Assembly (NCBI RefSeq): GCF_913776855.1
Contig: NZ_CAJYQD010000001.1
Span: 44,736-108,735 of the forward strand
Origin: an uncultured Sphingomonas sp.
GTDB taxonomy: Bacteria > Pseudomonadota > Alphaproteobacteria > Sphingomonadales > Sphingomonadaceae
Direction: 5' to 3'
DNA length: 64,000 bases
The notes under the pieces are model-generated. The model was not told the origin of the DNA, did no database searches, and saw only the letters and a list, made by a program, of their open reading frames with translations. This document shows, one piece after another, positions 10,727 through 20,230 of this stretch; position 1 is the stretch's first letter; each line of letters begins with the position of its first letter. A program made the translations under genes and the position numbers.

Positions 10727-12232
10727 ATGGTCGCGATCGTATCGACGGCGGCGTATCTCGGGCTGGAGGCGCGGCGGGTCGAGGTACAGGTGCAACTGGC
10801 CAGTGGCGTACCGGCCTTCGTCGTCGTCGGGCTGGCGGACAAGGCGGTGGGCGAAAGCCGCGAGCGGGTGCGCGCCGCGATCGCCGCCATCGGCCTGTCG
10901 CTGCCGCCCAAGCGGATCACGGTGAACCTCTCCCCCGCCGACCTGCCCAAGGAAGGGTCGCATTACGACCTGCCGATCGCGCTGGGCCTGCTGGCGGCGA
11001 TGGGGGTGGTCGATGCGGAGGCGCTGTCCGACTATCTGATCGTCGGCGAACTGAGCCTCGACGGGCGAATCGCCGGGTCGCCGGGCGTGCTGCTGGCGGC
11101 GATGCTGGCGAGCGGGGAGGGGCGGGCGCTGATCTGTCCGGCGGTACAGGGGGCGGAGGCGGCGTGGGCCGGAACGTCGGTGGTGGCCGCGCCCGACCTG
11201 CTGTCGCTGCTCAACCACCTGAAGGGCGAGCAGCTCCTGTCGATGCCACAGCCCGGCGGCGCGGAGGACGCGTGGAGCGGCACCGACCTGAAACAGGTGA
11301 AGGGGCAGGAGACGGCGAAGCGTGCGCTGGAGATCGCGGCGGCAGGCAACCACAACCTGCTGATGGTCGGGCCGCCGGGCGCGGGCAAGTCGCTGCTCGC
11401 CTCCTGCCTGCCCGGTATCCTGCCGCCGCTCGATGCGGCCGAGGCGCTGGAGGTGTCGATGGTCCAGTCGGTCGCCGGCACGCTGGCCGGCGGGCGGATG
11501 ACGCGGATGCGACCGTTCCGTTCGCCCCATCATTCGGCGTCGATGGCGGCGCTGACCGGCGGGGGGCTGAAGGTGAAGCCGGGCGAGATCAGCATGGCCC
11601 ATCTGGGCGTGCTGTTCCTCGACGAGCTGCCCGAGTTCCAGCGCGCGGTCCTCGATTCGCTCCGCCAGCCGCTGGAAACCGGTGAGGTCAGCGTGGCGCG
11701 GGCGAATGCGCATGTCACCTTTCCGGCGCGAGTGCAGCTGATCGCGGCGATGAACCCGTGCCGCTGCGGCCATCTGGGCGATCCGGCGCTGGCCTGTGCC
11801 CGCGCGCCGCGCTGTGCCGCTGATTACCAGGCGAAGGTGTCGGGGCCGTTGCTGGACCGGATCGATCTGTCGATCGAGATGGCGGCGGTAAGCGCCGCCG
11901 ATCTGGTGCTGCCGCCCCCCACCGAGGGATCGGCCGAGGTCGCCGCGCGGGTGGCGGCGGCGCGCGACGTGCAGCGGGCGCGCTACGCTGCCGATGGCGT
12001 GCGGACCAATGCCGAGGCGGACGGCGCGGTGCTGGAACGCGCCGCCGCACTCGACGAACCGGCCCGCGCGCTGCTGGCGCAGGCGGCGGAGGCGATGCGG
12101 CTGTCTGCGCGCAGCTTCCACCGGGTGTTGCGGGTCAGCCGGACCATCGCCGATCTGGGCGGTTTCGAGACGATCGGACGGGCGCAGGTGGCCGAGGCGC
12201 TCAGCTATCGTCGGCGCGCGCCGACCAATTGA
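10727..12232 (+). CDS. YifB family Mg chelatase-like AAA ATPase (ComM-like)
   Basis: Full-length YifB architecture: VGLADKAVGESRERVRAA, GPPGAGKSLLA Walker A, FRSPHHS, C-terminal SARSFHRVLRVSRTIADL. Confidence 0.95.
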   Translation: MVAIVSTAAYLGLEARRVEVQVQLASGVPAFVVVGLADKAVGESRERVRAAIAAIGLSLPPKRITVNLSPADLPKEGSHYDLPIALGLLAAMGVVDAEALSDYLIVGELSLDGRIAGSPGVLLAAMLASGEGRALICPAVQGAEAAWAGTSVVAAPDLLSLLNHLKGEQLLSMPQPGGAEDAWSGTDLKQVKGQETAKRALEIAAAGNHNLLMVGPPGAGKSLLASCLPGILPPLDAAEALEVSMVQSVAGTLAGGRMTRMRPFRSPHHSASMAALTGGGLKVKPGEISMAHLGVLFLDELPEFQRAVLDSLRQPLETGEVSVARANAHVTFPARVQLIAAMNPCRCGHLGDPALACARAPRCAADYQAKVSGPLLDRIDLSIEMAAVSAADLVLPPPTEGSAEVAARVAAARDVQRARYAADGVRTNAEADGAVLERAAALDEPARALLAQAAEAMRLSARSFHRVLRVSRTIADLGGFETIGRAQVAEALSYRRRAPTN

Positions 12233-12243
12233 GGGAGCGCAAT

Positions 12244-12444
12244 GTGGCGGAATATTGTTGCGAGCAGATGCAGGACGATCTGGAGCGGCGCTGCTCCCTG
12301 CACGACGATCGGTCGGACTGTCCCGACGCGCTGATCGGACGGACGAATGGCGGTTACGGTTTGATGATCCATGACGGCGGATCGTCGATGATCGGCATCG
12401 CCTATTGCCCGTGGTGCGGCGCGCGGTTGCCGGAGCGGGAATGA
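12244..12444 (+). CDS. Small CCxxM...CPWCG protein (DUF6980-like)
   Basis: VAEYCCEQMQDDLERRC...CPDAL...GYGLMIHDGGSSMIGIAYCPWCGARLP; alternative TTG start 12229. Confidence 0.65.
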   Translation: MAEYCCEQMQDDLERRCSLHDDRSDCPDALIGRTNGGYGLMIHDGGSSMIGIAYCPWCGARLPERE

Positions 12445-12525
12445 TCACGCCGGCCGATTGACCGGTTGCGTTCGTCGCTACGGATTGCGAGACATTACGC
12501 CAGGGTAACAAGGGGGGAAGCCGAA

Positions 12526-12918
12526 ATGGAATGGATGATCCTGCCACTGCGGCGCTATTTCGAAGTGCGCGGCCGGTCACGGCGCATGGAATATTGGATG
12601 TTCACGCTGTTTTCGATGCTGGTCGGGATCGCGGCGACGTTTATCGACGCGGCGATCGGCTTCGGATGGGAAGACACCGGTCCCGTCGGCGGCCTGACCA
12701 GCCTCGCGCTGCTGATTCCGGGCTTTACCGTCTGGTTCCGCCGACTGCACGACACCGATCGTTCGGCATGGTGGCTGCTGCTTCTCCTCCTCCCGATCAT
12801 CGGCTGGATCTGGCTGTTCGTCCTGTCGGTGACTGAAGGTACGCGTGGGGCCAACCGGTTCGGGCCGGACCCCAAGGACCCCTATGGCAGCGTCGATATC
12901 GATCGCGTGTTTTCGTAA
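12526..12918 (+). CDS. DUF805 domain-containing membrane protein
   Basis: RYFEVRGRSRRMEYWMFTLFS... and GFTVWFRRLHDTDRSAWW motifs. Confidence 0.9.
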   Translation: MEWMILPLRRYFEVRGRSRRMEYWMFTLFSMLVGIAATFIDAAIGFGWEDTGPVGGLTSLALLIPGFTVWFRRLHDTDRSAWWLLLLLLPIIGWIWLFVLSVTEGTRGANRFGPDPKDPYGSVDIDRVFS

Positions 12919-12960
12919 CGGTTGCGGGGGCACGTCGCTTCGGCTAACGCGCCCCTGCGT

Positions 12961-13045
12961 GCCCCTGTGGTGAAATTGGTAGACGCGTCCGACTCAAAAT
13001 CGGATTCCGCAAGGAGTGCTGGTTCGAGCCCGGCCAGGGGCACCA
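12961..13045 (+). tRNA. tRNA-Leu (anticodon CAA), encoded CCA
   Basis: Acceptor gcccctg/caggggc, anticodon loop CTCAAAA in tccga/tcgga stem, long variable arm, GGTTCGAGCCC T arm, 3' ACCA. Confidence 0.95.
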
Positions 13046-13108
13046 ATTTCCGCGCTTCGCCCGGTGCCTTAACCGGGCGTTAGCCTCTTTTCCGCTATCA
13101 TCGCGCGC

Positions 13109-13480
13109 ATGAGCGATTCGCCAGAAGGTCCGTTTCCTCCGCGTGCGCGCCGGGATAGCGTGTTCCTGAAGGCGCGGGTCGAATCCAGCACCATCGTTGT
13201 CGAATGCCGGGTGCGCAACCTGTCCGAATCGGGTGTCTGTATCGACAATCCGGTCGACCTGTCCCCCGGTAAGCGGGTGCTGGTGACGATGGGCGCGCTA
13301 CACCATCTCGAAGGCTGGGTTCGCTGGGCGCATGACGGCCGGGCGGGGTTGGCGTTCGAAAACGGACATATCGATGTCGCAGAGGCGCGCCGTCCGCGCG
13401 GCACGGTAGAGGCGGTACCGCAGCATCTCGCGGGCTGGCTTTCGCAGATGCATAATCCCTATCAGCGGCGAGGCGGCTGA
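13109..13480 (+). CDS. PilZ domain-containing protein
   Basis: RRDSVFLKARV ... VRNLSESGVCIDNPVDLSPGKRVLVTM PilZ pattern. Confidence 0.85.
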   Translation: MSDSPEGPFPPRARRDSVFLKARVESSTIVVECRVRNLSESGVCIDNPVDLSPGKRVLVTMGALHHLEGWVRWAHDGRAGLAFENGHIDVAEARRPRGTVEAVPQHLAGWLSQMHNPYQRRGG

Positions 13481-13493
13481 GCCTTTCGGCGCC

Positions 13494-14969
13494 TCACGCC
13501 GCGCTGCGGCAATAGCTGTCGATGAATTGCTGGTGCGTCGGCAGGCGCGCGACCGTGGCGGCGATGGTCGTGCGCAGTCCGTCCAGTACCGTGGCCAGCT
13601 CGCCCGGCGGCATCGCCCGCGCCAGCGGATGCCAGGCGGCGGGCGTCAGCCGCTGGCCCAGCATCACCTGCGTCCACGACCCGGTGCGGAACAGGTCGTC
13701 GGCGGATTGATAGGTGTGCGCACCTTCCGCGAACAACGCGATGCGTTCGGCCAAACTGTCGGGCAGCGCGATTTCGCGGCGTTCGCGCCAGAACGGTTCG
13801 GGCCGCTGGTTCAGATGGTAATGGAGCAGCACGAAGTCGCGCACTGCTTCGATCTCGCGCCGGGCCTGGTCGTTGAAGCGGGTGCGGGCCGCGGCACCCG
13901 GATGGCCGAAGGGGAGCAACTGCACCAGCCGGGTCAGTGCGATCATCACCAGGTGCAGGCTGGTCGATTCGAGCGGCTCGACGAAGCCGCTCGACAGGCT
14001 GAGCGCAACGCAGTTCCGCTCCCACATCGCCAGCCGCCGCCCGGTGCGGAATCGGATCAGGCGCGGTTCGGTCAATGCCTGTCCCTCGATCGACGCCATC
14101 AGCCGGTCGTGCGCGGCATCGTCGCCCAGATGACGGGAGCTGTAGACCAGCCCGTTGCCGATCCGGTGCTGCAGCGGGATCTGCCAGCGCCAGCCGGCAT
14201 CATGGGCGATGGCGCGGGTATAGGGGACGGCGGGGCCGGTCGCGCGGGTCTGCACCGCCAGCGCCCGGTCGGTCGGCAGCCAGGCGCCCCAATCCTCGAA
14301 CCCCACGCCCAGCGTCTGTTCGATCAGCAGCGCGTGGAAGCCGGTACAGTCGAGGAACAGGTCGCCCGCGATCCGTTGTCCATCGTCCAGCACCAGCGCA
14401 GCGATGTCGCCGCCGGCGCCGTCGCGTTCGACCCGCGCGATACGCCCTTCGATCCGCGTCAGTCCCTGCGCTTCGCTACGCGCGCGCAGATAGGCGGCAT
14501 AGCGGCCGGCGTCGAAATGATAGGCGTAGTTGAGGGGGGTGTCGGGGCCGCCGAGGAAGCGCCCTGCCTCTGCGGCTTCATGTTCGAGGCAATAGGCGCC
14601 GATGTCCGCCGCCGCCCCCTGCGCGTGCGCCTCCAGCCAGAAATGCTGGAAATCACCCATCCAGGTCGAGCGCCCGACCTCTCCGAACGAATGGACGTAG
14701 CGGTCGGTCGCGCGCGCCCATCCTTCGAAGGAGATGCCCAGTTTGAAGCTGGCCCCGGTCGCGGCCATGAAATCGCGTTCGTCGAGGCCCAGCAGCGCGT
14801 GGAAGCTGCGGATGGTGGGGATAGTCGCTTCCCCCACGCCGACCGTGCCGATCGCGTCGGATTCGACCAACGTCACCTCGACCAGCCCGGCCAGCTGCCG
14901 CGTCAGCAGCGCCGCCGCCAGCCAACCGGCAGTGCCGCCGCCGGCAATCACGATCCGCTTGGGACTCAT
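13494..14969 (-). CDS. Flavin-dependent tryptophan halogenase family protein
   Basis: GGGTAGWLAA FAD motif, VGEATIPT, SFKLGISFEGW (catalytic Lys region), WRWQIPL (WxWxIP), EPLESTSLHLV. Confidence 0.93.
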   Translation of the reverse strand: MSPKRIVIAGGGTAGWLAAALLTRQLAGLVEVTLVESDAIGTVGVGEATIPTIRSFHALLGLDERDFMAATGASFKLGISFEGWARATDRYVHSFGEVGRSTWMGDFQHFWLEAHAQGAAADIGAYCLEHEAAEAGRFLGGPDTPLNYAYHFDAGRYAAYLRARSEAQGLTRIEGRIARVERDGAGGDIAALVLDDGQRIAGDLFLDCTGFHALLIEQTLGVGFEDWGAWLPTDRALAVQTRATGPAVPYTRAIAHDAGWRWQIPLQHRIGNGLVYSSRHLGDDAAHDRLMASIEGQALTEPRLIRFRTGRRLAMWERNCVALSLSSGFVEPLESTSLHLVMIALTRLVQLLPFGHPGAAARTRFNDQARREIEAVRDFVLLHYHLNQRPEPFWRERREIALPDSLAERIALFAEGAHTYQSADDLFRTGSWTQVMLGQRLTPAAWHPLARAMPPGELATVLDGLRTTIAATVARLPTHQQFIDSYCRSAA

Positions 14970-15982
14970 CGGTTCAGCCTTTGCAACAGCTTCGCGCGCA
15001 GCCGCCGGGCGGCGACGGGATCGAGCGGGGCGAGGTCGCCCTGCATGGCGGGTGGCAGATGGTCGCGCGCATCGTCGCCGCCGCTCCAGATATAATGGTC
15101 GAACATCGAGGCCCATGCCGCCCGCTCTGCCGCCGGGCGTTCCCGCAAGGCGAGCATTGCGTGGAGCAGGGTCGTCATCGGGCTGTCGGCAAAGGCGGGG
15201 GCGTCGTTCCACCAGTAATTGACCATGACGTTGAAGCGGCCCAGCGCCTCGACATTGTGCCACCAGAGGGCCGGATAGAAGAGGACGTCGCCCGACTCCA
15301 GTTCGGCGACCTGCGCATTGGCCAGCGCTTCGGCGAAGCGGGGATAACGCTCGAGGTCGGGCGCGCGCAGGTCGACCATGCTTACCACCTGTCCGCCGGG
15401 CGTCGGCTCCAGCGGGCCGGGATAGAGGTTTGCGACCTGATCGGGCGGGAACAGGGTGAAGCGGCGCCGTCCGACCAGACAAACCGCAAGGTTGTTCGAC
15501 AGGTCGTAATGGGTCGCGGCGACGGTGCGGTTGCCGATCCAGATGCTCGCCAGCGGCGCGGCCCGGCCGGGGGACGGCGGCGGCAGCGACAGGTCGTTGT
15601 CGCGGCGCAGCCCCGGCAGATAGGTGTCGAGGTCGGTCGATCCGATATAGAAAGCGGGCGCATCGGGATCATCGAGATGGTCGGCAATCCGGTCGAGATA
15701 GGCCGACAGGCCGACCCGCGCGGCGTCGAAGTTCAGCCCCGACCAGTCGTCGCGGTAGAAGAAGCGTCCACCGATCGATGGCGCGCCGGTATAGCCGACG
15801 ATGGGACGCCCGCCGTCAAATTGCTTGAGATAGGCGATGGCGTGGTCCGCACCCGCTTCGCCCGCCGCGGCCAGCGGCCAGGCGGCGGCGAGGCCGCGCA
15901 AAATGACCGGTTCGTTTGCGGCGAGGAGCGCCGGCAGGTCGACCCTTTGTGCGCCATCGATGCTGCGGACCGGACGCACCAT
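14966..15982 (-). CDS. Cupin-like (JmjC-type) domain protein, candidate Fe(II)/2OG oxygenase
   Basis: EPVILRGLAAAWP, THYDLSNNLAVCLVGRRRFTLFPP (HxD), FYPALWWHNVEAL (distal His); ATGA overlap with halogenase start. Confidence 0.88.
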   Translation of the reverse strand: MVRPVRSIDGAQRVDLPALLAANEPVILRGLAAAWPLAAAGEAGADHAIAYLKQFDGGRPIVGYTGAPSIGGRFFYRDDWSGLNFDAARVGLSAYLDRIADHLDDPDAPAFYIGSTDLDTYLPGLRRDNDLSLPPPSPGRAAPLASIWIGNRTVAATHYDLSNNLAVCLVGRRRFTLFPPDQVANLYPGPLEPTPGGQVVSMVDLRAPDLERYPRFAEALANAQVAELESGDVLFYPALWWHNVEALGRFNVMVNYWWNDAPAFADSPMTTLLHAMLALRERPAAERAAWASMFDHYIWSGGDDARDHLPPAMQGDLAPLDPVAARRLRAKLLQRLNR

Positions 15983-15984
15983 GG

Positions 15985-16674
15985 TCAGTTGCCGTGACGC
16001 TGTTGCCGCCGGTCGATCAGCCGGGGAATATTGTCGAGCGACGCACTGGCCATGAAGGCGGCGCGCAGCGCCCCGCTGGCGTGCAACGATGCCAGCTGAT
16101 CGGCGGTGAGCGCGTCCAGTGCATCGTCGGCGATGACGAGGATGTCGGTGATGGCGCACGTCCGCCCGTCGCCCAGGTCGAGTTCGATGGTGGTCGGGCG
16201 CAGCAGGTCGGCGGACTGCCATGCCGCGAACAGCGGGGCGTTGATCTGCTGCCCTTCCTGGATCACGTCCAGCACCGCTTCGACATGGGCGAGATAGGGA
16301 GCGGTGCCGCCCTGGGGTAGATAAAGTGGATTGCCGTCGCCGCCGCGTGCCACGCGCGGATCGTCGAGGTCGAGCGTAATGCCGCCGCTCTCCCGGTCAC
16401 GCGCGAACGGTCCGCGCTGGCGGACGGCGGGGACGTAGCTGGCGTGCCAGCCGCCATCGTCGCCGAGGAAGAGATTGTCGTCGGGGTCGAGACCGAGCAG
16501 CGCCACGGCATAGATGCCGCCCCGGTCGTCGTGGCGGAACAGGATCGGATAGTCGCGCTGGGCCGCTTCGAATTCATTGGGGAACAGCAGCACCTGGTTG
16601 ACGGCATCGCCATGCGCCGGGCCGTGCGCGACGACGACGGTCAGGTCGTGATGATCGACATTGTTGATGGGCAT
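15985..16674 (-). CDS. SapC family protein
   Basis: Matches remembered SapC features (EFEAAQRDYPILFR, ALLGLDPDDNLFL); position between TonB receptor and cupin is typical. Confidence 0.87.
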   Translation of the reverse strand: MPINNVDHHDLTVVVAHGPAHGDAVNQVLLFPNEFEAAQRDYPILFRHDDRGGIYAVALLGLDPDDNLFLGDDGGWHASYVPAVRQRGPFARDRESGGITLDLDDPRVARGGDGNPLYLPQGGTAPYLAHVEAVLDVIQEGQQINAPLFAAWQSADLLRPTTIELDLGDGRTCAITDILVIADDALDALTADQLASLHASGALRAAFMASASLDNIPRLIDRRQQRHGN

Positions 16675-16737
16675 GGGGGGCATCGACACGCGGACCTTTC
16701 GTTGGGCGCGGCGCAGGGTAGGGCAATGCCGGACGAT

Positions 16738-16774
16738 GGAAAGGGGCATCCTTCGCAAAAGGACGCCCCTTTCC
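16738..16774. terminator. Hairpin in the TonB receptor-SapC intergenic gap (attenuator or mRNA-stabilising candidate)
   Basis: ggaaaggggcatcctt-cgcaaa-aggacgcccctttcc; one internal mismatch, no T-run. Confidence 0.55.
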
Positions 16775-16790
16775 AGTCGGTTGGCCGCGA

Positions 16791-19700
16791 TCAGAAGCGG
16801 TAGCGCGCCCCGAGCAGGAAGCGCGGCTTCAGTTCCTGAGCAAAGACCAGTGCGTTGCGGTCGCGCCCATATTGCACCAGCGGCTCGCTGGTCAGGTTCA
16901 CGCCTTCGATCGACAGCGCCATGCGGTCGTTCAGGTCATAGCTGATATTGAAGTCCAGCGTACCGAACGGCGCGACGAACAGCGGGTTGCGGCTGTCGCC
17001 CTGATTGGTCGCGGCAAGGAACTTGTCGCGCCAGTTATAGGTCACGCGGGCGGACAGGCCGCTCTTGTCGTAGATGATCGACCCGTTGGCACTGTCGCCC
17101 AGACCGGTCAGCGCGAACACGTTGACGCTGGGGTCGGCGGCGATGTCGGCATTCACGTCGCCATAGACCTTGGTGTACGACGCCTGCACGCCGAACCCGG
17201 TATTGCCGAAGAAATGCTGACCCGCGAGTTCGAAGCCATAGATATGGCCGTCGCGGTTGTTGACCGGCTGCGACACCGCGAAATTGTAGAGCGGGTCCTG
17301 CGCGTTGCCGTAGATGTCGACCGCCTGCAGGATCGAGTCGACAAAGCCCTGGTTCAGCGCACCGCCGGCGTTCCGGTTCGCTTGGAACGTCGCGTCGGCC
17401 TGGGCGGTGTTGCCGCCGTTCTGCTGGAGCAGCGCGGTGTAGGTGAACAGGTTGACGTCGCTCAGGTCCGCCGCCAGCGCGCGCAGGCGATCGGCTGCGG
17501 TACCCGACCGGGTGCCTGCCGCCCCCGACGACGGGTCGCGCAGGTCGAACAGGGTGCGGTTGAACACGCCCGTGCCGATGAAGTTGCGTACCCGCTTGTC
17601 GAAGAAGCCAAGCGAGACATAGCTCGACGGCTTATAATACCACTCCACCGACAGGTCGAAATTGTCGGAGACCAGCGGCAGCAGCCCGGCATTGCCCGAA
17701 TTGCCGGTGGGACGACCGCCCAGCGCCGTCGGACGGCTTGGCGCACCAGCCGTCGTCGAGGCGAAGAGATTGCCGTAATCCGGCCGGGCGAGCGTGCGGC
17801 TGGCCGAGGCACGGGCGACGAAATTGTCGAACACCTCGATATTGAAGTCGATCGCCGGCAACAGGTTCTGGTAATGACCCCGCTGCGATACGGTCGATAC
17901 CGAGTTGGAGATCACCGACGAGAAGTCGTTGTCGGCATCCCATTTGATCGCCGACGGGGTCGCCTGGAGCGCGGTCGAGCGGACCTTCGTTTCCTCATAG
18001 CGCGTGCCGAACAGCAGGTTGGCGGTGCGCCCGGCAATCTCGCCCTTCCACGTGATCTGTCCGTATACGCCCCACACGGTTTCGCCGACGCGGTCGTAAT
18101 CGTTGGCGGTCGTGTTGATCGGGTTGGCGGCGTAGAATTTCGAGAAGATGTCGTTCAGCGCGACGGCGTTGCCGCGGAAGGCGGTGCGTTTTACGTCCGC
18201 CGTATTGAACCGGTCGAACTTGCAGTCGAGACAGAAGGTCTTGACCACGTTCGAGGCGAGCCGCTGGACGATGCCCGGATCGGTGATGCCCCAGTCGCCC
18301 AGCTGCTGCTGCGTCTGCACCCGCGCGCTGGTCATGACTGAATCGGTATAGGTGCCGCCGACATCGAACCGGCTGCCGCCGCCCAGATCCCAGCCGAGAT
18401 CGGCGCGACCGCCGTTGATCCGCTGGCGCTGGGTCGCCGAGTTGGTGCGCGCGATCTGCGTGCCGAGATCGCCGATGTCGAGGACGCCGTTGCCGTTGCC
18501 GTTGATCCGGTCGTTGATCGTCTGCGTCACGCGGGGGAAGCCGCTGCTGTAATCGATCGCCTGGCTGTCGATGACCGGCGCGCCGAGTGAGATCAGCGTC
18601 GCCGAGGTGCCGTTCGGGGCATCCGGCGTCGAACGTGAGACGGCATGATAGCCATCGAGGTTCAGCGTCAGACGATCGGTCATCTGCCATTTGCCGTTCA
18701 GGCCATAGGACTGGAGCTGGGTCTTGGTCGCGCGGAACTGCTGTTCGAAGCCCTGGTCCTTCACGCCGTTGATCGATTCCGAAATGAAATCGGGCGTGGC
18801 GATGACGTCGTTGCCGTTGAAGACGATGCGGCCGAACGGGCGGTTGAACCAGTTGGTCTGTTCGCTGCGCTGCTCCTCCAGCCGGTTCTGCGCGAACAGC
18901 GCGTCGGCGGTGAAGGTCAGCCCTTCGGTCGGCGCGAACTGCAGCACGGCCTGGCCGTTGATGCGCTCGCGCTTGTTTTCCGAGAACTGGTAGCGGCTGT
19001 CGTTCGGGATCAGCGTGAACGGCGTGGTCGGCCGGTTCTCGATCTGGGTCTGCGCATTGACGTAGGGGCCGGCGGGATTCAGCACGGCCGAGGTCGGGAC
19101 CACCGTGAAATAATTCGGCGCGCTCTGGGCCGAGGTGCTGTCGCGACGCTGGTAGCTGCCGAATACCGACAGGCCGAAGGTGCGGGCGTCGTTACGCCAG
19201 CTCATCAGGCCCGACACTTCGGGAAGGACGCGGGCGCCTTCGCCCTGCATGGTGCTGACGTCGTGCAGCGCCTTGACCCCGAATGATCCGGTCACGCCGT
19301 CTTCGCGCGCTTCCAGCGGCTTGCGGGTGACGACGTTGATCGCCGCGCCGATACCGCCCGATGGAATCGCAGCGCGCCCGGTCTTGTAGACCTCCAGTGC
19401 CGATACGCCTTCCGAGGCAAGGTTCTGGAAGTCGAACGAACGCCCGGTGCCGCGGGCGAAATCGCCGGCGCCGCTGGTGTCGACGTTCGAGGCGGGCAGC
19501 TGGCGTCCGTTCAGCGTGACGAGGTTGAAGCCGCCGGAGAAGCCGCGAACCGAAACCTGCGAACCTTCCCCGTTCACCCGGTTGATCGACACGCCGGTGA
19601 TGCGCTGCAACGACTCGGCGAGGTTGGTGTCGGGGAACTTGCCGATGTCCTCTGCGCTGATCGCGTCGACGACGCCGGCCGAATTGCGCTTGATATCGAT

Positions 19701-19934
19701 CGCGCGGTTCAGCGAAGCGCGGATGCCGGTGACGACGATCTCTTCGCCTTCCTGCACCGGATCCTGGCCGGTCGGTTGTACGGTGCTGCCGGTCGTGCCT
19801 TCGGTGGTGCCGGGTTGGGCATTGACGGCGGTGTCGCCGGTCTGCGCGGCGGCGATGCCGGGCGCTGCGAGCAAGGCGGCAAGCGTGATGCCCGAGGCGC
19901 TGCGCGCCAGCGTGCCGAGAAGATGACCCCTCAT
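16791..19934 (-). CDS. TonB-dependent receptor
   Basis: Signal peptide, EEIVVTGIR TonB box, plug domain (GKFPDTNLAESLQRITGVSI), C-terminal ARYRF beta-signal. Confidence 0.95.
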   Translation of the reverse strand: MRGHLLGTLARSASGITLAALLAAPGIAAAQTGDTAVNAQPGTTEGTTGSTVQPTGQDPVQEGEEIVVTGIRASLNRAIDIKRNSAGVVDAISAEDIGKFPDTNLAESLQRITGVSINRVNGEGSQVSVRGFSGGFNLVTLNGRQLPASNVDTSGAGDFARGTGRSFDFQNLASEGVSALEVYKTGRAAIPSGGIGAAINVVTRKPLEAREDGVTGSFGVKALHDVSTMQGEGARVLPEVSGLMSWRNDARTFGLSVFGSYQRRDSTSAQSAPNYFTVVPTSAVLNPAGPYVNAQTQIENRPTTPFTLIPNDSRYQFSENKRERINGQAVLQFAPTEGLTFTADALFAQNRLEEQRSEQTNWFNRPFGRIVFNGNDVIATPDFISESINGVKDQGFEQQFRATKTQLQSYGLNGKWQMTDRLTLNLDGYHAVSRSTPDAPNGTSATLISLGAPVIDSQAIDYSSGFPRVTQTINDRINGNGNGVLDIGDLGTQIARTNSATQRQRINGGRADLGWDLGGGSRFDVGGTYTDSVMTSARVQTQQQLGDWGITDPGIVQRLASNVVKTFCLDCKFDRFNTADVKRTAFRGNAVALNDIFSKFYAANPINTTANDYDRVGETVWGVYGQITWKGEIAGRTANLLFGTRYEETKVRSTALQATPSAIKWDADNDFSSVISNSVSTVSQRGHYQNLLPAIDFNIEVFDNFVARASASRTLARPDYGNLFASTTAGAPSRPTALGGRPTGNSGNAGLLPLVSDNFDLSVEWYYKPSSYVSLGFFDKRVRNFIGTGVFNRTLFDLRDPSSGAAGTRSGTAADRLRALAADLSDVNLFTYTALLQQNGGNTAQADATFQANRNAGGALNQGFVDSILQAVDIYGNAQDPLYNFAVSQPVNNRDGHIYGFELAGQHFFGNTGFGVQASYTKVYGDVNADIAADPSVNVFALTGLGDSANGSIIYDKSGLSARVTYNWRDKFLAATNQGDSRNPLFVAPFGTLDFNISYDLNDRMALSIEGVNLTSEPLVQYGRDRNALVFAQELKPRFLLGARYRF

Positions 19935-20040
19935 GCGAAAACTCCCCTGAAGCGTGGTGCGGTTCGGTCCGCCCATCGTGTCGCCGGAATGTCCGGTCGT
20001 GGTAACGCTATCATCTTGTCCAGCGCTGTCAATCAACCAA

Positions 20041-20085
20041 ATCGGATAACATCCTGTGATAGCTCGATAATATCCGGTATCCGAT
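20041..20085. promoter_or_regulatory. Dyad-symmetric candidate operator upstream of the TonB receptor
   Basis: atcggata (20041-20048) and tatccgat (20078-20085) flanking ggataacatcc and cgataatatcc half-site-like elements. Confidence 0.35.
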
Positions 20086-20230
20086 CTTGGCGGGTTTGGG
20101 TCGGCTGCGATCACGTGAACGCGCTCGCTGCGGCGTTAACCAGAAATTATACGACCCGTACTAGCACGGACCGACGGAGAGAGCTGGGCAACCCAGGGGG
20201 GGGCGTTACGGCAATCGTTGGAGCTGTTGA

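Noticed and set aside
10691-12580. 629-aa minus-strand ORF opposite the yifB-like gene
   Set aside because: Spans several unrelated plus-strand genes and has composition typical of antisense translation.
13494-19934. Classical halogenated natural-product (pyrrolnitrin/rebeccamycin-like) cluster
   Set aside because: No partner biosynthetic enzymes, NRPS/PKS, or flavin reductase nearby; the TonB receptor/SapC context indicates a different role.
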